A DNA stretch of 64,000 bases from Phymatolithon calcareum (taxonomy: Eukaryota > Rhodophyta > Florideophyceae > Hapalidiales): the NCBI GenBank assembly GCA_977006965.1, contig OZ345360.1:620001-684000 (forward strand), in the 5' to 3' direction. Both the position numbers and the translations under genes were made by a program. How positions within the stretch are numbered: the first letter of the stretch is position 1; the number at the start of each line of letters is the position of its first letter. Of this stretch, positions 52,166-63,289 are shown piece by piece. Below the pieces are notes generated by a model. That model did no database searches. It had not been told where the DNA came from and saw only the letters and a list, made by a program, of their open reading frames with translations.

Positions 52166-53112
52166 ATTGCGGGATTTATCAGAGCTGGTAAACAACTCCA
52201 CATCCTTACGGCTCCAGTAGACTTAACAGATACGAGTGGTACTTGATGTCACAACAGCTGCCCAAGCTGCACAATGTGCAGACCTTGGGGAAGCTTAACA
52301 TCTATATCGCTACATAGCCAATCTTCAGTCGCCGTCCTTCAAAGGGATGCCCCGGGTTGGAAACCATTTAGGACGCTCACGGTAGCTAGTCATCTCGCTG
52401 CCTTCTTTCATCTTCTTCTGTCTTCTCTCCCAGCTTCCTTGAGCGTTGCGGCACACCACTCAGGGCGGAATCCATGTACTACCATACTACCAGAAGGTGA
52501 TAGTCTTCTCCCATGGGGAGGCCGGATCACAGCTCTTGCAAGTTCAAAAAAAACCCTGCACTGCAGCGACATTCAATATTGGTTGACGGCCCCCATGATA
52601 GCTATAGTGTCCTTGACCCTCGGGAATATTCCCCATGCGGGCTGCTGATTTGCAGCTACTGTATCATGGAGACTATATGGACCACTGCTGTGGGTGCTGA
52701 GACCTGAGATTATCTGCGGTACCAAACTATATATTTAAGGGCACTTGCGGACACGGTCTGACGGATTCTTTCTCAAATCTGTGAATCTTTTGCCGGGAAA
52801 GTTTGCAACATCGAGGAAATCATGCCAATGACAAAAGAACGCATGACTTTCCCATCAGTCCTTTTTGACACCCGAACAGCACATCTTCTAAGCTACAGGA
52901 AGTTAAAGGTCTCAAACGGGCTGGATGACGTTCAGGGAACACATCGCTTTAAGGTTCGAAAAATCGTTCCCATCGAAATCGAATTTCTTTCTTTCTAAGA
53001 AAGTATCTTTAAGAAGATGTGACTTGATTCTACACCAATGCACAAAGGAAAGCAAGCAACCTACTCAGCATAAAAGCCATTTCATGGTTACAATATCCCC
53101 TCTGGATATCTA

Positions 53113-54273
53113 TACTGTACGTTCCAGAACGTCATCAGTTTTTTTGTGATATCGTAACGGCGGCTTGTCCAGGACAGCACGGTTCTCTGAAATGAGGTAG
53201 AACCTTCCTTGTCTCTCTTGGAAATCAGGTATTTCGTTCGAGTTTAAAATTTAAACTCGAGAGAAACACTTTGGGGCGACTTTGGCGCCCCATACAGTAT
53301 TATAGCATGCGAACTGCCGAGATGTAATGAATTGTATGGTGTCCAGCTGGATCTACTGTAGATCTTACACCATCCGAAGTATTTAGCGCACGTGCTGGGA
53401 ATTCCAAGTCGAGATTGGAGGCACCAGTGTACACTGCTGTAGTGACAGAGATTATCGCATGCACGTTTCATACGCAATTCTGTATACAGTAGAATTCAAA
53501 AACATATGAATACTGTATCTACACTGCAGTGTGCCGCATTGGGAATTTGAAAGTGCATCCGGTAATACTGTACTGGTGTCCGAGCTTTTCTGACGCATAA
53601 ATTATTGGCGCCAATACCGGCAGGCACGCCATGGTGTACAGTACCTGCCGGCTCTGTCATCAATTGCCAGAGCCCGCCAAGGGCTTTGAATCCCAACACA
53701 ATGTACAGTTACAGTATACTGTAGATGAAATGCGGAGGTAAAAGTTCTCAGCGCTCTTTCCTCCGAATTTCATCCACAGTAATCGCTTAGCTTTCCGCAT
53801 TCTGCATGTGCTTAAGGCCGCTCTGACAACTACTGTAGTGCTCCCGGGGTTGCTTTCCGACCGTAAACTGGTGCAATTCCGCTTATCTTTGTGTACTACT
53901 GTAGTCTGATCACAGTACTGTAGCTGAGGGCGTTCTTGTATTTGACTGTCCGCAGATTGCGATAGCATTACAATGATAAGGAAAAGGCAGGAAACTTGAT
54001 GCTACCGCCTCAGTGCTGCTCCAGCGTGCTCCAGCGACGTTACCGCATCGGCGCCTGCATAGGACGTCGTGCCAGGACATCAAAGTGCCACATGCTTGCG
54101 AAGGCCACGCGGGCGCGGTCGCCGATGGGAAACAATTTTATAATTTCAACGCGCCGCACAATCCCATAATTTGGTGCGCGACAAAAAAACGTACGTGTTT
54201 GATTTTAAAATCAATTGACCAGACGAAAGTCTTCCTTTGCAGAAATACTGTACTGTACATCATGTGTACAGTA
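53113..54273. repeat. Cluster of fifteen TACTGTA/TACAGTA heptamers
   Basis: Start positions: 53113, 53293, 53354, 53485, 53511, 53566, 53637, 53710, 53717, 53831, 53897, 53916, 54246, 54251 and 54267. Chance expectation for one heptamer on both strands is about 0.14 in this length. Orientation is mixed and spacing irregular, so it is not a tandem repeat. Confidence 0.8.
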
Positions 54274-54468
54274 TGATGATCATACAGACCACTCTGTTGT
54301 GCAAAACATGGGGTGTCTATTTTGGTCAAATCAGGTATAGTGGTACTTCTTATTGGCCGCTCACCAGAAAATGGGCTAGTGCGGCATGTTTTACGCAGCG
54401 TTTCGGGGACACCACTCGCGGGTGCAGTATGATAGCGCTGACGAGGAAGCCGTCTGGGCGGGTCGCTC

Positions 54469-54518
54469 ATGTGAAAGTACGACACCCTTGCTGCAGCAAG
54501 GGTGTCGTACTTTCACAT
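54469..54518. repeat. Perfect 50-bp palindrome without loop
   Basis: Arms 54469-54493 and 54494-54518 pair over 25 bp with the centre CTG|CAG. It is followed by a CATGATGATGATGTG stretch. Lies about 0.9 kb upstream of the Hint gene. Confidence 0.95.
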
Positions 54519-55431
54519 CATGATGATGATGTGATCTTGTTGTACTACTAGGGTACAGCGCAATACTTGGCAGGTAGGAGCGCGAGAATAATCAATTCTA
54601 ATTGAAAATAGCAAAGAGTGGGAGGGTTATCTCCCGTTCGCGCGAAAAATGCCCAATTACTTGACTTGAATAGCACGGGAGTACAGGTGGTCACTGTAAG
54701 GAAGTGCGGATCCAGATTGTAGAACACATGATGATCATGGGATGATCCCATTCGTCCAAATTTGAAAAAAAACGCACGCAACGTGTGGTCTGTCCATGTA
54801 AAATGAATCATCGTCTTGCGGCTAATGGCAATTATTGGACGCTGTAATCCGAGTATCGAGATCGATAAACAGCTGTTGCCACGTGACCAGTCTACTTTCC
54901 ATTTCAACGATCAAAATGTATGGAATGTCTTTTTTTAGCTCACTGAATGAGACGAAACGATTGATAGAGAAATTCTACTCAAAAACATAACCGCTCTTAG
55001 ATCTCCAGAGGAAGGACGGAGCAGATTACTTTTGCAACAGGGCAATTATCTTCACACAGAATCCCACGGTTACGAATAAATTTACCTCCTTCATAAAAGT
55101 TTCAGTGGAATTCAATTCATGTGCACCGGTGCCATACTGATCCCGCAATCCCTGCATAGTCGGAGTTAATTTAGGTTTCCCGATCTTCAACATCCAAACA
55201 AAGCCTCGATCGAATCAAATGACGAAACACATCCAGTCGCGCCAATCGCATGCACTCACCCCAACCACTTGCGACGGACACAACAGGGCACCGTGCGGTG
55301 TTCGCGGCGGTCACCTCTGCGTCACGTGTATATCAACTGCTACACTACACTTCATAGCACAGCTCACCCTGACAAGGACAGTCTGAGTAAGGACAACCGG
55401 GAATTCATCGAGTAACAATCTATTCTCCAAG

Positions 55432-56751
55432 ATGGTTCGTCTCCTCCTCGTCGCCGCCCTCGTCGTTCTCGCGAGCGGCGCCACACTGCCTTATTCCGTC
55501 CGCCAATTCACCAGGCGCGACATTCGCGGCACCTACACCCTTTTCGCCAAAATCCCCGGCTGTCCACAGAAGATCTACCATGAAGGTGCCAACCAGGAAT
55601 TCACCCAAGTTCTTCATGGTCAAATAACTATCGGTGTCGCTTGTGATAATAACGGTGAAATGGACCTGTTCCCAATCACAAATGGCGACCGGGTGAACGC
55701 CGCGCTCGACAAGTTGATCGGCACTTCGAAAGATCTGGCCACGTCATTGATCGAGAACGCTAGAAAGGTACCTGGATCCGTTGTGGGTACCTCCAGTGTG
55801 GATCGCATTTGTGGTGCTACGACAATCAACAAGAATTCAATTTTTGTTTTCGTCAGCTCCAACAAGACGTTCACTGTTACCGATGGGTTCCAAATTCAGG
55901 CAAATCGACGTGGTATGGTTTATATCGAGTCTGGATCTGATGCTTATTGCACATACGATGCAAAGCCGGTCACGCCTCTCGCTCAGATACCATCTGCATC
56001 TGCCAGTCCTACACCAGTGAGTAGCACTGGCCCGCCTGCTCCCGGAAACGGCGCCACTGAAACTCCGCCGAACGGGAACGATACCACGGCGGATCCCACA
56101 CCGGCCGGCACTGACACTACGACCAATGACACTACTACCACTCCGGCTCCTGGACCTGATGGTGCGGCAGTCAATGAGTCGGACCCCACTCCAACTCCTG
56201 AAAGCGATGGGGTTATTTGCTTCCCGCGTTCCGCCACCGTTGAGCTTGAGGATGGCTCTATCAAGACGATGGGACAGGTGGAAATTGGTGATCGTGTCCG
56301 TGTTGGTGTCAATTCTTTCTCGGATGTGTTCATGTTCACCCACAAGCTTTCCTCCGGTACTCACAAATTCGTCCAGCTTTCCACTGCCTCCGGTCATTCT
56401 CTCGCGCTCACCAGGGGACATTACCTTAATGTCAACGGTGCGTTGCAGGCCGCGAAGACCGTCAAGCTTGGTGATGAGCTCACTCTTGGAAACGGAGTCA
56501 CATCCACTGTCACCCGTGTGACTGCTGTTGAGGATGTCGGACTGTACAACCCGCAGACTGTTGACGGATCCATTGTTGTGGACAATGTGCTTGCGTCGAC
56601 GTATACAACTACCGTGGAGATGGGTGCGGCCCATTCTATGCTTTCCCCGCTTCGATTTGTCTACAACTTCTTCGGTTTTGCCATGACTGCCCTGGAATCG
56701 GGCGCTGACTCTATTGCCCCGATGCTTCCGAAGGGATCGGCGGTTTGCTAA
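55432..56751 (+). CDS. Secreted protein with C-terminal Hint (hedgehog/intein) domain
   Basis: 439 residues, intron-free. A signal peptide (MVRLLLVAALVVLASGA) leads into a novel N-terminal domain of about 165 residues. Then comes a Thr/Pro/Ser-rich linker (about 187-260) with NDT sites for glycosylation, and from Cys263 a Hint domain: CFPRSATVELEDGSIKTMGQ with the catalytic Cys, then GHSLALTRGHYLNVNG with the T-x-x-H motif, and near the end VVDNVLASTYTTTVEM, the position of hedgehog VLASCYA with Thr instead of Cys. Hint domains cleave the chain before the Cys by forming a thioester. The C-terminal 50 residues are partly hydrophobic. Hog-type proteins without the hedgehog signalling domain are known in protists and algae. 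Probable auto-processing extracellular protein. Confidence 0.88.
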   Translation: MVRLLLVAALVVLASGATLPYSVRQFTRRDIRGTYTLFAKIPGCPQKIYHEGANQEFTQVLHGQITIGVACDNNGEMDLFPITNGDRVNAALDKLIGTSKDLATSLIENARKVPGSVVGTSSVDRICGATTINKNSIFVFVSSNKTFTVTDGFQIQANRRGMVYIESGSDAYCTYDAKPVTPLAQIPSASASPTPVSSTGPPAPGNGATETPPNGNDTTADPTPAGTDTTTNDTTTTPAPGPDGAAVNESDPTPTPESDGVICFPRSATVELEDGSIKTMGQVEIGDRVRVGVNSFSDVFMFTHKLSSGTHKFVQLSTASGHSLALTRGHYLNVNGALQAAKTVKLGDELTLGNGVTSTVTRVTAVEDVGLYNPQTVDGSIVVDNVLASTYTTTVEMGAAHSMLSPLRFVYNFFGFAMTALESGADSIAPMLPKGSAVC

Positions 56752-58386
56752 ATTTGTTCCGTGTTGACTTTTTCGTGTCACTTGGTGGGTGTTAGAAAAG
56801 CTCTTTCGGGCGCGTGTTTTATTAACATCTGTACCACCCTTTAGATTGTGATATATCACTGATTTGTGTTTCGTGCGTGCATTGAAGACCGCGTAACAAA
56901 TCCATGAGCAGAAGTCAGGTAACTGGTGAAGGTAGTAGTTCATCCCTTTTCGGTTGTAAGTAAAACTTCGTGTATCGTACGGAAGAGTGGTTAATTTTTC
57001 TTTTTTGCTCGGGGGGTATCGTAATTTCGAAAAGTCTTCGTCCAGTTTGCGTATGCGACGAAAACAGTCTTTTCGTTTCATTGCTGCCATCGGTCTAGGT
57101 CACATTGGACGTGATCATAACATCCGGAGAAGGTTTTGATCCGGAGCCGGGCCACCTAATTTTTTTTCAAACATCAGCAAACACCCAGCTTCATTCGAGA
57201 CGAGGCCCTAAGTTCATCCCCAGCTTTACGCCTTGTTGCATAGTTTGCAGAAGGACGGATACTCATGGAATATGTGGCTTGGATGGACCAATTCTATCGG
57301 CATGGCGGACGGCGATTTGCATATGTAATGGGACTCGAACACAGCCAGTGATGTCCCTTAGCAAAAGGTCCTTTCCTTGTGCAATTGGATGCGCATTAAG
57401 TGAACCCAGGGATCAAGAGGATGGGCGTTTGTCACTTCATGCACTGAAGATTGCATGACCATGCGAATTGTGAAGGATAAAGACGTTGTGCGTGGACTAT
57501 GGCGCGGGAGAAGAGGAGTTGGCGTGGATTTGTTGGAGCAAGAAGCTGCGAATTGAACAAGAAGAGTATTATGTGGAGCAAAGGTTATGGGAGCAGTAAT
57601 TGTGCGCGTCTTGCACTGCGTACAATTGGCATCCAAAGCTCATTCGAAGAGTGTGGCAGTAGAATCCAGGTCTGTCGAGAGGAACACAGTGACTGTTTCA
57701 TTTTTTGTTGACGAGATCGTTTAGTTTTTACACTTGATGCAACTCATACCGGTGATACCGACAGTGCCCTGCAAATCTCATGCGGGCTTGCGTTGCGACA
57801 ATTCGACGCCAGAACTCACCGTCATCGGTTGAGAATTCAAAAAATCTTGCTCTAGCCAGCACTTAAGCGCCGGAACCGCTCTCTCGACGCCCTGTACCCC
57901 CAAGCAGAAGAAGCTCGACGGGGGATGCTCAATTATTTGGCATCGAATACCGCGCCCCCCCGAAATCAAGACGTTGCGACAGCGCCATTTTCTTGTGCGA
58001 CTGCGAATCGTAACGTTAGCGCGATTATAATTCTCTCGTTTTGCCAACGGCATGGCCGCACCATGAGCTCGATCCACGCCGAAATCGGTTCACGTGCAAT
58101 CGTGTGGAAAAATGCATCCTTTTCGCGTATTCCCATCGTTCTCCGAAATCTCCCGAGTCACACTAGCATGATCCCAGAGATCCGTATGAGTGCTTTACCG
58201 ACATTCACTGTACTGAGGACGATATTTAGCGTGTGTACCGTCTGGCCGAGAAGAATTTGACAGACACTGAGACTCTCCGATGTGCGAGCAGACATCGAAG
58301 CTATCGCTATTTATTCTGCACCCCAACCGTCGCAACATGGAGCAAGTGCCGCGGTGCCAATCTTCCATCTCCTTCCTTTCCCGTTT
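56752..58386. other. Spacer of 1.6 kb, no gene seen
   Basis: Frames of 70-117 residues on both strands lack family features. The reading frame of the zinc-finger gene is open upstream to 58282 without an ATG. Confidence 0.45.
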
Positions 58387-59716
58387 ATGCACGGCTCCGG
58401 CAAGCCGTGCTCCAGCATGTCCATGCCACCCCTGGACCCTCGTCTCCCTCCGCAACCAGCTCAACCCTCGGTGCAACCCATGCATCGACGCCATTCTTAT
58501 CCCGCGTCCCCAGTCACGGAGCCGCTGCCGATACCGCCGTCGCGCCGGCGCTCCCTTCTGGATCCAGCCTCGGACAGGCGCTTGGCAATTGCGCCAATTT
58601 CGGACCGGCGTCCGCTGTCGGCCCCAACTTATGTGCGCCGTACTTTGTCAGACTCAAAGGGGGAACTAGCGGAAACGTCGAATGACGTCCGTGGTGGCTC
58701 CAGCAATGCCGGTGCAGGGTCCTCTTCTTTGCCGCGCAATAAGCGCCGAGCAGAAACGTCCGAAGAGCGTGCCGCAAAGCGCAAGGCGTTTTGGTCGACC
58801 GTGTTGATCTCCGATGAAGACTTGCCGCCAACAACCCCTTCCGCAACAACCCCAACAAGCTTGGGCCGAGACGGGACACCGGGAGGTTCCTCCGTGGCGA
58901 CGCCTACAACAGTGGTTGGTGAGTATAGGACACCGCCTCAAATGACATCCACGGCATTGGCGCAGGATCTATCCGCCCTTCCGCCGATGTCGGAAGTGGG
59001 GAATTCGACTCCATCGCTGTTTGCGGGGCTGAGTAGCGGCGCGCGTGAACCTTTTCTCGCGGGGCTTGGGCGACTTGGCGGTACCAGCGTGGTGGAGCCG
59101 CTGCCCGGGGTACCGACACTTGTGGGCGACGGTGGACAAACGTCGTTGTTTGGCGGAATGGGGCGAACACGCGGGACTGCACCGCCGCCACTCACGGCGC
59201 CGGGCTTGGTGTTACACCAGGGGACAAGACGTTCCAAGCCACGCGACAATAGGGAGCGTCCGTGGGCATGTGAGCGCTGTTCCTCACGGTTCAGTATTAA
59301 GGGACATCTTTCGCAACATATCCGGTATGTGCATCTAAAGTGGCGTCCGCATCGCTGTCATTACCCGGCTTGTACGGCTTCTTTTGGAACTCAGTTTGCT
59401 CGCAATCAGGTAAGTTGTGGTTTTCTTCGCGATTGAGTGGGCCTGAGTTGCGGATGCTAACGATATTGTGTTCGCTGGAGTGCGGTGTGTGAGATACTCT
59501 CCATTTCTTGACTTTGAATGACAGCACTGCTGGACGGTGCATGAGAGGAAAAAGCCGTTCCGTTGCACGGTGCCTGGATGTGATTCCAGATTTGGTCAGC
59601 GTTCCCATCTTAACAGGCACGCTAAGCGTCATATTGCCCTTGACGGGCCTACTCCTGCTGCGGGTGGTGCTGATTCGGGCGGGGCTTGCCAAGGTGGTCC
59701 GGCCGGTCGTGTTTAA
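58387..59716 (+). CDS. C2H2 zinc-finger protein, three fingers (two exons)
   Basis: Exons 58387-59409 and 59525-59716 (intron 115 nt, donor GTAAGT, acceptor CAG) give 404 residues. Residues 1-300 are Pro/Ser/Gly-rich with several repeats of the type SDRR-x-L and a basic patch (NKRRAETSEERAAKRKAF) that may be a nuclear signal. Three fingers follow: CERC...HIRYVH, CHYPAC...HCWTVH and CTVPGC...HAKRH; the last two have the C-x4-C spacing of TFIIIA-type fingers. The intron lies just before the first His of finger two, so the unspliced frame lacks half the fingers. Likely a DNA-binding transcription factor; targets unknown. Confidence 0.8.
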
Positions 59717-60336
59717 CGCGATTTGGGGGGTAGTGACCCATTTTTCAATGCAGAGTCACTCTTTTTTGCAAGCTTTTTGACCTCTTGTGGCTGGACTGCT
59801 GTCTCTTGTGGTGAATGTTTCCTTTCCATACCATTCCAGTTTTGTCAAGGTATTTGGCGGTACGGACGACAAGTTTTAAGAATGTCGCCCTCTGGAGTAT
59901 ACGACTAACTAATTTTTACAGGTGCTTGGAGAGCATTTTGGCATAAAAGCAAGACGGATGACAATTTTGAGGTTATTGACCAATAGTTTCTTCTCATCTC
60001 CTCCAGAGATACTGGTATCTCGCTTGATCAGTGCTACTTTTGACGACAAAGAGCACACTGCAACTTAACTCGAGGACATGGCGGCCCGGAAACGAATAGT
60101 TGAGCGCCGGTTAGCCGGCGCAAATGAGGATACTTAACTTTAATGTCAGCAGGGGTTCATTCCCCTGTTGTTACCGAATCTGTTGGCTCAACAACAGGAT
60201 TCAACAACGGGATTCATAGATGCAACTTATGATACAGATTGGACTACAGTATGTTTTCTATGAGGTCATTTGTGCCGCACTTCGACCGTCGAACGGACCA
60301 ACCAAAGACAACACCGAGGGCGAACGGTGAGCGAAG
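59717..60336. other. Spacer of 0.6 kb, no gene seen
   Basis: Between the zinc-finger gene and the ABC ATPase gene on the same strand. Contains small inverted motifs (CAACAACAGG and its partial complement near 60190), nothing recognised. Confidence 0.45.
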
Positions 60337-61109
60337 ATGATTGCAGTGAAGGGCTTGACGAAGAAGTTTAGGGAAACTGCTGTGTTCCAAGATTTGAGTT
60401 TTTCCGTGAAACCCGGTGAAATTCTGTTCCTCACTGGCCGGAGTGGGTGCGGCAAAAGCACAGCTCTGCGTTTGTTATCGAACCTTGATGTAACAGATTC
60501 TGGAGTGGTGCTTCTGGACGGTCAACCGATTAGTCACTACGGTTTTGCGATGTGGCGAGCATTGGTCACATACGTCCCGCAGTCGAGAACGAACATGACT
60601 GGAACACCGGCGGAGCTTTTTGCACTCGTCAAGGGATTTTCGACTCGAAATTCGATGCTGAAGAAAGATCAGTTCTCGTCAAGCGTTTGGAACAGAGTCG
60701 AAGCGTCGCGAAGCGCAACATTGGAAGATTATGTTGCTATTGCGGAGAGCGTAGGTCTGCAGAGAAGTCAGCTCGAGCAAAGCTGGAGTGAATTGTCAGG
60801 AGGTTCGTAATTACAAATTCCATCCACGTGACTATTTACTTGTGTGGAAAGATGGAATTAACAAGGAATGCATGTATCACTTTGATTTGGACAGGACAAG
60901 CACAGAGAGCTAGTGTGGCGCTGGCTCTAGCTGTATCACCTGCGGTCATCCTCCTTGACGAATCAACGTCCGCTTGTGACATCCATTCCACACTCTTGGT
61001 GGAGGAGGCAGTGAAGAAATGCGGAGCATCTGTGATATGGGTTTCGCATGATCCGTCCCAACCTGGCAGAGTCGGTGGTCGCGTGTACAGTTTTGAGAAT
61101 CCATGTTGA
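60337..61109 (+). CDS. ABC transporter ATP-binding protein, FetA/STAR1-like (two exons)
   Basis: Exons 60337-60802 and 60895-61109 (intron 92 nt) give 226 residues, the size of bacterial FetA (YbbL). Motifs: GRSGCGKST (Walker A), VTYVPQ (Q-loop), the signature LSGGQAQR, VILLDESTSACD (Walker B) and WVSHDP (H-loop). The intron splits the signature between the two Gly codons. It is a soluble ATPase subunit; FetA works with FetB, and the plant counterpart STAR1 works with STAR2/ALS3 in metal tolerance. No membrane subunit is in the window. No plastid signal is visible, but the N-terminus begins directly on the domain. Confidence 0.85.
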
Positions 61110-61924
61110 TTTTCTTTAAGCTCCACTTGAAGGAGCAGCGGCACTCGTTTTAGTCATAAAATCACTGCACTTTCATCGAAAAATCGATTGTCTGATATTT
61201 GTATGCGACGGACCAAGAACACCCCAGATCTAAGCATGCACTGCACGTGTCGGGAGCTGGAGTGCAATGTACGGCGCAATGTCCGTGATGGCGAATAACT
61301 TTTATTCAGAAAAAGAATAACCAAGCGCTTTTTCTCGGTTCAGAGCTCCATTGAGAGCTGTGCACCGTATGGCTTCGCCTGCTGTCATTGCAGAAGACAC
61401 ACCTCCTGTTCATCATCAAAATATCGATGCCGATGCAACGACAGAAGCGGAGAAGAACGAGATCAAGGAGCGAAGGAGGAAGAGCAAGGACGATTGCAAA
61501 TGGCACAACGATTAGGAGAGGGTCGTGCTCTTCGGGGATATAACTTTTGGTCAAGAAAGACACGGCATTTGCCCACGCAAAGCGCTGTTCTGAATTTTGT
61601 GTCTCATTGTTCCTGTTCTGAGTTCTGACCGACGACAGTAACAAATACAATCATTATTGCGGTTGTGAAGAAGAGTTCAAGCAGATCGGTTCGCTTGTGT
61701 TTCAATACCTCGAAAGTTGGCAAGGTGTGGAACGAACATCAAGACAAGCGACAGTCACTGCTCCTGCTTCTTGAGATGCATGGTTCGTGATGTATCGGCG
61801 TTTGTGGAGCTAGGGAGCAGTACAGGCTACCCCATGCACTTTCCAACTGAAACGAAGCGCGTCCAGGCAGATGAATAACTTCTTTCACTTCATATTAGTA
61901 GTACTAAAAGCAGCAAGAACACTT
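61110..61924. other. Convergent spacer of 0.8 kb, no gene seen
   Basis: Between the ABC ATPase and the second methyltransferase, tail to tail. A 114-residue minus frame (61306-61650) has no family features. Confidence 0.45.
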
Positions 61925-63007
61925 CTACTTGATCAAAACGTATGTTCGGTGTCTATCAGACACCATCACACTCTTGCATTCGCTAAACCCAACGCTCCGC
62001 CCGACACCCTCAACATCAGATGACCACCACAGATCACAGTATGGTTCTGTGGACTTCAACAACGTCATTAACGCGGGATTCAGAGCAGTTATGCCTTTAG
62101 ATTCCGGGTCATTATCAATAAGGATAAGCATCCCGCCCTTTCGCAATACGCGGAATCCCTCCTGCAGAGTGGGACGCATATCCGGAATTTCATGCACAAC
62201 GTGCTGTAAACAGTACATGTCCTGACTTCCGTCCTTGAACTTGGTCTCCTCCATGAGTTCATGTCTGAAATCAATCCCGGGAACATCGACGGTAGTCCTA
62301 GCCACTGCAATCATATATGGGCTCGCATCGATGCCGACAATGTCAATTTTTGCATTGTCCGCTGCGATTTGCTTCATCACACGGTGAACCGCTACTGTAC
62401 TCAGTCCGACACCACAGCCAGGGTCCACAACTGCGATCTTACCTTGCTTTTGCAACTCATTGCGATACTCGGGAAACAGTTCCATTGCCACCGTGAAGGT
62501 TTGAATTCTGTTCTCCACGACCAGCTCGAACGGCGAGAGTCCGCCAATATCAAAACCGGACTCTGACCACGTGCGATACGCAATGGCAACGCTTGCGGGT
62601 AAGGCTTCGAACGCGGGCTGCCATCCCATGTTTCCGACAGAGTACGCATGGAACGGAGCGATGTAGTATGAAGGGTACTCCAAGGAGGGGTCTGTCACGG
62701 CGGCGAGTAGTTCATCGCGTTTTGATTCCGGTAACAATCGCTCGAGTTCGCGAACATGCTTGGACCATTCAATGCCACCGCGTCGCGCATACCCTGCTAT
62801 TATATTTCGCGACGCTGCTCGCATTAGCGCCCAAATTGGTGGAACGGAAATAATTGCATTCACTATCTGCCCACTAATACCCGGTGGTTTCGTCGCTCTT
62901 TGCGGAGTTGCCCTTGGCGGCGCTACCGTGCATACCGGTCCATTGAGCTTCGTTCCAGGCCGACTGGATTGCGAGAGCTGTAGCGGGGTGGCTTTCGTGA
63001 ACGCCAT
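61925..63007 (-). CDS. Plastid-targeted SAM-dependent methyltransferase
   Basis: 360 residues, intron-free. Residues 1-45 are basic and rich in Thr, Pro and Gln, fitting a transit peptide. The next 130 residues contain two hydrophobic helices (SGQIVNAIISVPPIWALMRA) and an algal-type region with YYIAPFHAYSVGNMGW. The catalytic fold has VVDPGCGVGLSTVAV (SAM site), IVGIDASPYM, MYCLQHVVHEIPDM and RVLRKGGMLILIDNDP, as in Methyltransf_11 proteins. Algae and diatoms have similar plastid proteins with unknown substrate. It is only distantly related to the methyltransferase at 27761. Divergently placed from nothing; the next gene upstream is on the same strand. Confidence 0.82.
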   Translation of the reverse strand: MAFTKATPLQLSQSSRPGTKLNGPVCTVAPPRATPQRATKPPGISGQIVNAIISVPPIWALMRAASRNIIAGYARRGGIEWSKHVRELERLLPESKRDELLAAVTDPSLEYPSYYIAPFHAYSVGNMGWQPAFEALPASVAIAYRTWSESGFDIGGLSPFELVVENRIQTFTVAMELFPEYRNELQKQGKIAVVDPGCGVGLSTVAVHRVMKQIAADNAKIDIVGIDASPYMIAVARTTVDVPGIDFRHELMEETKFKDGSQDMYCLQHVVHEIPDMRPTLQEGFRVLRKGGMLILIDNDPESKGITALNPALMTLLKSTEPYCDLWWSSDVEGVGRSVGFSECKSVMVSDRHRTYVLIK

Positions 63008-63289
63008 CGCATCTAGTGCGGGGGAACGACTAGCAGTGCCACCTCAGGAATCTCAATGTGCATCATAGGGAGATCAACAACAGCATGCGCCATGTCCTTC
63101 TATTATGATACAATTACCCCAACAAGCATATGAACAGCGCCCGAACACAATTCTTCCCCGCTTTGGGGTTGTTTATATACAAAAGTAACATAGAGTTGGA
63201 CACAATGACTGCAAACCCTTCGATTCTTGTGGTAGTAGTGATCCAACTGTACAACCTCCGTCATCCACGAAGAAACCTCCAACCACCTT

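Larger units (their letters stand above)
51589..55431. other. Spacer of 3.8 kb without a recognisable gene
   Basis: The longest spacer outside the transposon block. It holds a TTTC microsatellite, a cluster of TACTGTA heptamers, a short 23-bp palindrome (53238-53260) and a 50-bp perfect palindrome. Frames of up to 124 residues (for example 52274-52648) have no family features. The right end is the promoter and leader of the Hint gene. Confidence 0.45.
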
